DNA of 6,989 nt. It comes from Pseudomonadota bacterium. GTDB lineage: Bacteria; Pseudomonadota; Gammaproteobacteria; Burkholderiales; Gallionellaceae. Position 1 is the first letter of the stretch. Every line of letters begins with the position of its first letter. Shown piece by piece: positions 5,720 to 6,989 of this stretch. The position numbers were made by a program, and so were the translations under genes. The DNA lies in contig JAJZUH010000105.1 in the NCBI GenBank assembly GCA_021847165.1, forward strand, positions 1 to 6,989, in the 5' to 3' direction. Below the pieces are notes generated by a model. It saw nothing but the letters and a program-made list of their open reading frames with translations. It searched no databases and was not told the origin of the DNA.

Positions 5720-6989
5720 CAGAAGAAATCCTGATCAACGTCACCCCGCAGGAAACGCGCGTCGCGGTGATGCAACAAGGCGTCGTGCAGGAACTGCACA
5801 TCGAGCGCGGCAGCCAGCGCGGTCTGGTCAGCAATGTCTACGTGGGCAAGGTGAAACGGGTGCTGCCCGGCATGCAGTCGGCGTTCATCGACATCGGCCT
5901 GGAACGCTCCGCCTTCCTGCACGTCGCCGACATCTGGGAAAACCAGCACAACGGCGATGCCGCGAAGCCGATCGAGAAGGTGCTGTTCGAAGGACAGAGC
6001 CTGCTGGTGCAGGTCATCAAGGACCCCATCGGCACCAAGGGCGCGCGCCTGTCCACGCAACTGAGCTTCGCCGGACGCCTGCTGGTCTACCTGCCGCAGG
6101 AGGCGCACATCGGCGTCTCGCAGCGCATCGAGAACGAGGAAGAGCGCGAGGCACTGCGCGCCAAGCTGCAGCAGGTGCTGCCGACAGAACAGAAGGGCGG
6201 CTACATCATCCGCACCATGGCCGAATCGGCCTCCGACAGCGAACTGCGCGCCGATGTTGCCTACCTCGACAAGCTGTGGAGCAACCTGCAACAGCAATCG
6301 CAGAGACTGGCCGCCCCGGCGCTGTTGTACAAGGAACTGGACATCAGCCTGCGCGTACTGCGCGACTTCGTCAACGAAGAGACCACCCGGCTGCTGGTCG
6401 ATTCGCGCGAAACCTACGAGCGCATGCTGGCGTTCGCCACCGATTACATCGCCCCCGCCGTGCCCAAGCTCGAACGCTATGTCGGCACGCGGCCGCTGTT
6501 CGACATGTATGGCGTAGAGGAGGAAATCGAGCGGGCGCTGTCGCGCCGGGTCGACCTGAAATCCGGCGGCTACCTCATCATCGACCAGACCGAAGCGCTT
6601 ACCACGATCGACGTCAACACCGGCGGCTTCGTCGGCGGACGCAACTTCGACGACACCATCTTCAAGACCAACCTGGAAGCCGCCCAGGTCATCGCGCGGC
6701 AACTGCGTTTGCGCAACCTCGGCGGTATCATCATCTGCGATTTCATCGACATGGATACGGCGGAACACCGCGACGCCGTGCTGGAAGAATTCAAGAAGAT
6801 GCTGGCGCGCGACCGCACCCGCATCAGCGTCAGCGGCTTCTCTTCGCTCGGCCTGGTCGAGATGACACGCAAACGCACGCGCGAAAGTCTGGCCCATGTG
6901 CTGTGCGAACCCTGCCCCACCTGCCAGGGACGCGGCGAGGTCAAGACCGCACAGACCGTGTGTTACGAGATCCTGCGCGAGATCGTGCG
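5716..6989 (+). CDS. rng: Ribonuclease G (3' end missing)
   Basis: Endoribonuclease of the RNase E/G family that cuts single-stranded AU-rich RNA, matures the 5' end of 16S rRNA and helps decay some mRNAs. The window holds 424 codons; E. coli RNase G has 489 residues, so about 65 are missing at the right edge. The N-terminus (MTEEILINVTPQETRVAVM) matches RNase G and lacks RNase E-specific extensions. An S1 RNA-binding domain spans about 36-120 (NVYVGKVKRVLPGMQSAFID). The catalytic DNase I-like part has TTIDVNTGG with Asp299 and CDFIDM with Asp342, spaced 43 apart like Asp303 and Asp346 of RNase E. The zinc-link motif CPTC is at 400-403, followed by QGRG. The ATG overlaps the maf stop as ATGA, and no good ribosome binding site is seen. 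maf-rng adjacency is common in proteobacteria. Confidence 0.96.
   Translation, partial: MTEEILINVTPQETRVAVMQQGVVQELHIERGSQRGLVSNVYVGKVKRVLPGMQSAFIDIGLERSAFLHVADIWENQHNGDAAKPIEKVLFEGQSLLVQVIKDPIGTKGARLSTQLSFAGRLLVYLPQEAHIGVSQRIENEEEREALRAKLQQVLPTEQKGGYIIRTMAESASDSELRADVAYLDKLWSNLQQQSQRLAAPALLYKELDISLRVLRDFVNEETTRLLVDSRETYERMLAFATDYIAPAVPKLERYVGTRPLFDMYGVEEEIERALSRRVDLKSGGYLIIDQTEALTTIDVNTGGFVGGRNFDDTIFKTNLEAAQVIARQLRLRNLGGIIICDFIDMDTAEHRDAVLEEFKKMLARDRTRISVSGFSSLGLVEMTRKRTRESLAHVLCEPCPTCQGRGEVKTAQTVCYEILREIV

Noticed and set aside
3565..6897. Further long minus-strand open frames (3565-4245, 4550-5632, 5644-6897).
   Set aside because: All are codon-aligned antisense frames over nadD, rlmH plus maf, and rng, with the same TTA/CTA/TCA explanation. 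The sense proteins are clear family members over the same bases.

Overview
The window is a compact, entirely plus-strand stretch of GC-rich bacterial chromosome. It looks like a beta-proteobacterium: the run nadD-rsfS-rlmH-maf-rng is a familiar block in that class, the pyruvate dehydrogenase E1 is the long homodimeric proteobacterial type, and the proteins resemble their E. coli counterparts along their length. I lean towards a Nitrosomonadales/Gallionellales-like lineage, but that is inference and the sequence alone does not fix the genus. Nothing points to a plasmid, phage or genomic island.

Layout. Positions 1-2292 hold aceE (E1 of pyruvate dehydrogenase), cut off at its 5' end by the window edge. 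After 15 bases and a clear ribosome binding site comes aceF (E2, 2308-3594), with a single lipoyl domain. Only three bases later nadD begins (3598-4263), then rsfS (4257-4610), rlmH (4607-5077), maf of the YhdE type (5102-5719) and rng (RNase G, from 5716 and cut off by the right edge). The largest non-coding gap is 24 bases. I see no intergenic promoter, terminator, tRNA, CRISPR array or insertion sequence, so the seven genes could be read as one transcript, though promoters inside genes cannot be excluded.

How the genes fit together. AceE and AceF are two of the three enzymes that turn pyruvate into acetyl-CoA; the third (E3, lpd) is not directly downstream and must be encoded elsewhere. 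NadD makes the dinucleotide of NAD, the electron acceptor of that complex. RsfS, RlmH and RNase G all act on ribosomes or rRNA: RsfS blocks subunit joining, RlmH methylates 23S rRNA, and RNase G trims 16S rRNA. Maf hydrolyses pyrimidine nucleotides. Three junctions overlap by 4 to 7 bases and most downstream genes lack a recognisable Shine-Dalgarno sequence, which suggests translational coupling.

This is mostly ordinary housekeeping DNA. I found no undescribed system. The points worth a second look are the direct abutment of aceEF to the nadD block without lpd, a strong hairpin and palindrome at the rsfS/rlmH junction, an exact in-frame repeat in the AceF linker, and two same-frame gene junctions separated by one stop codon.
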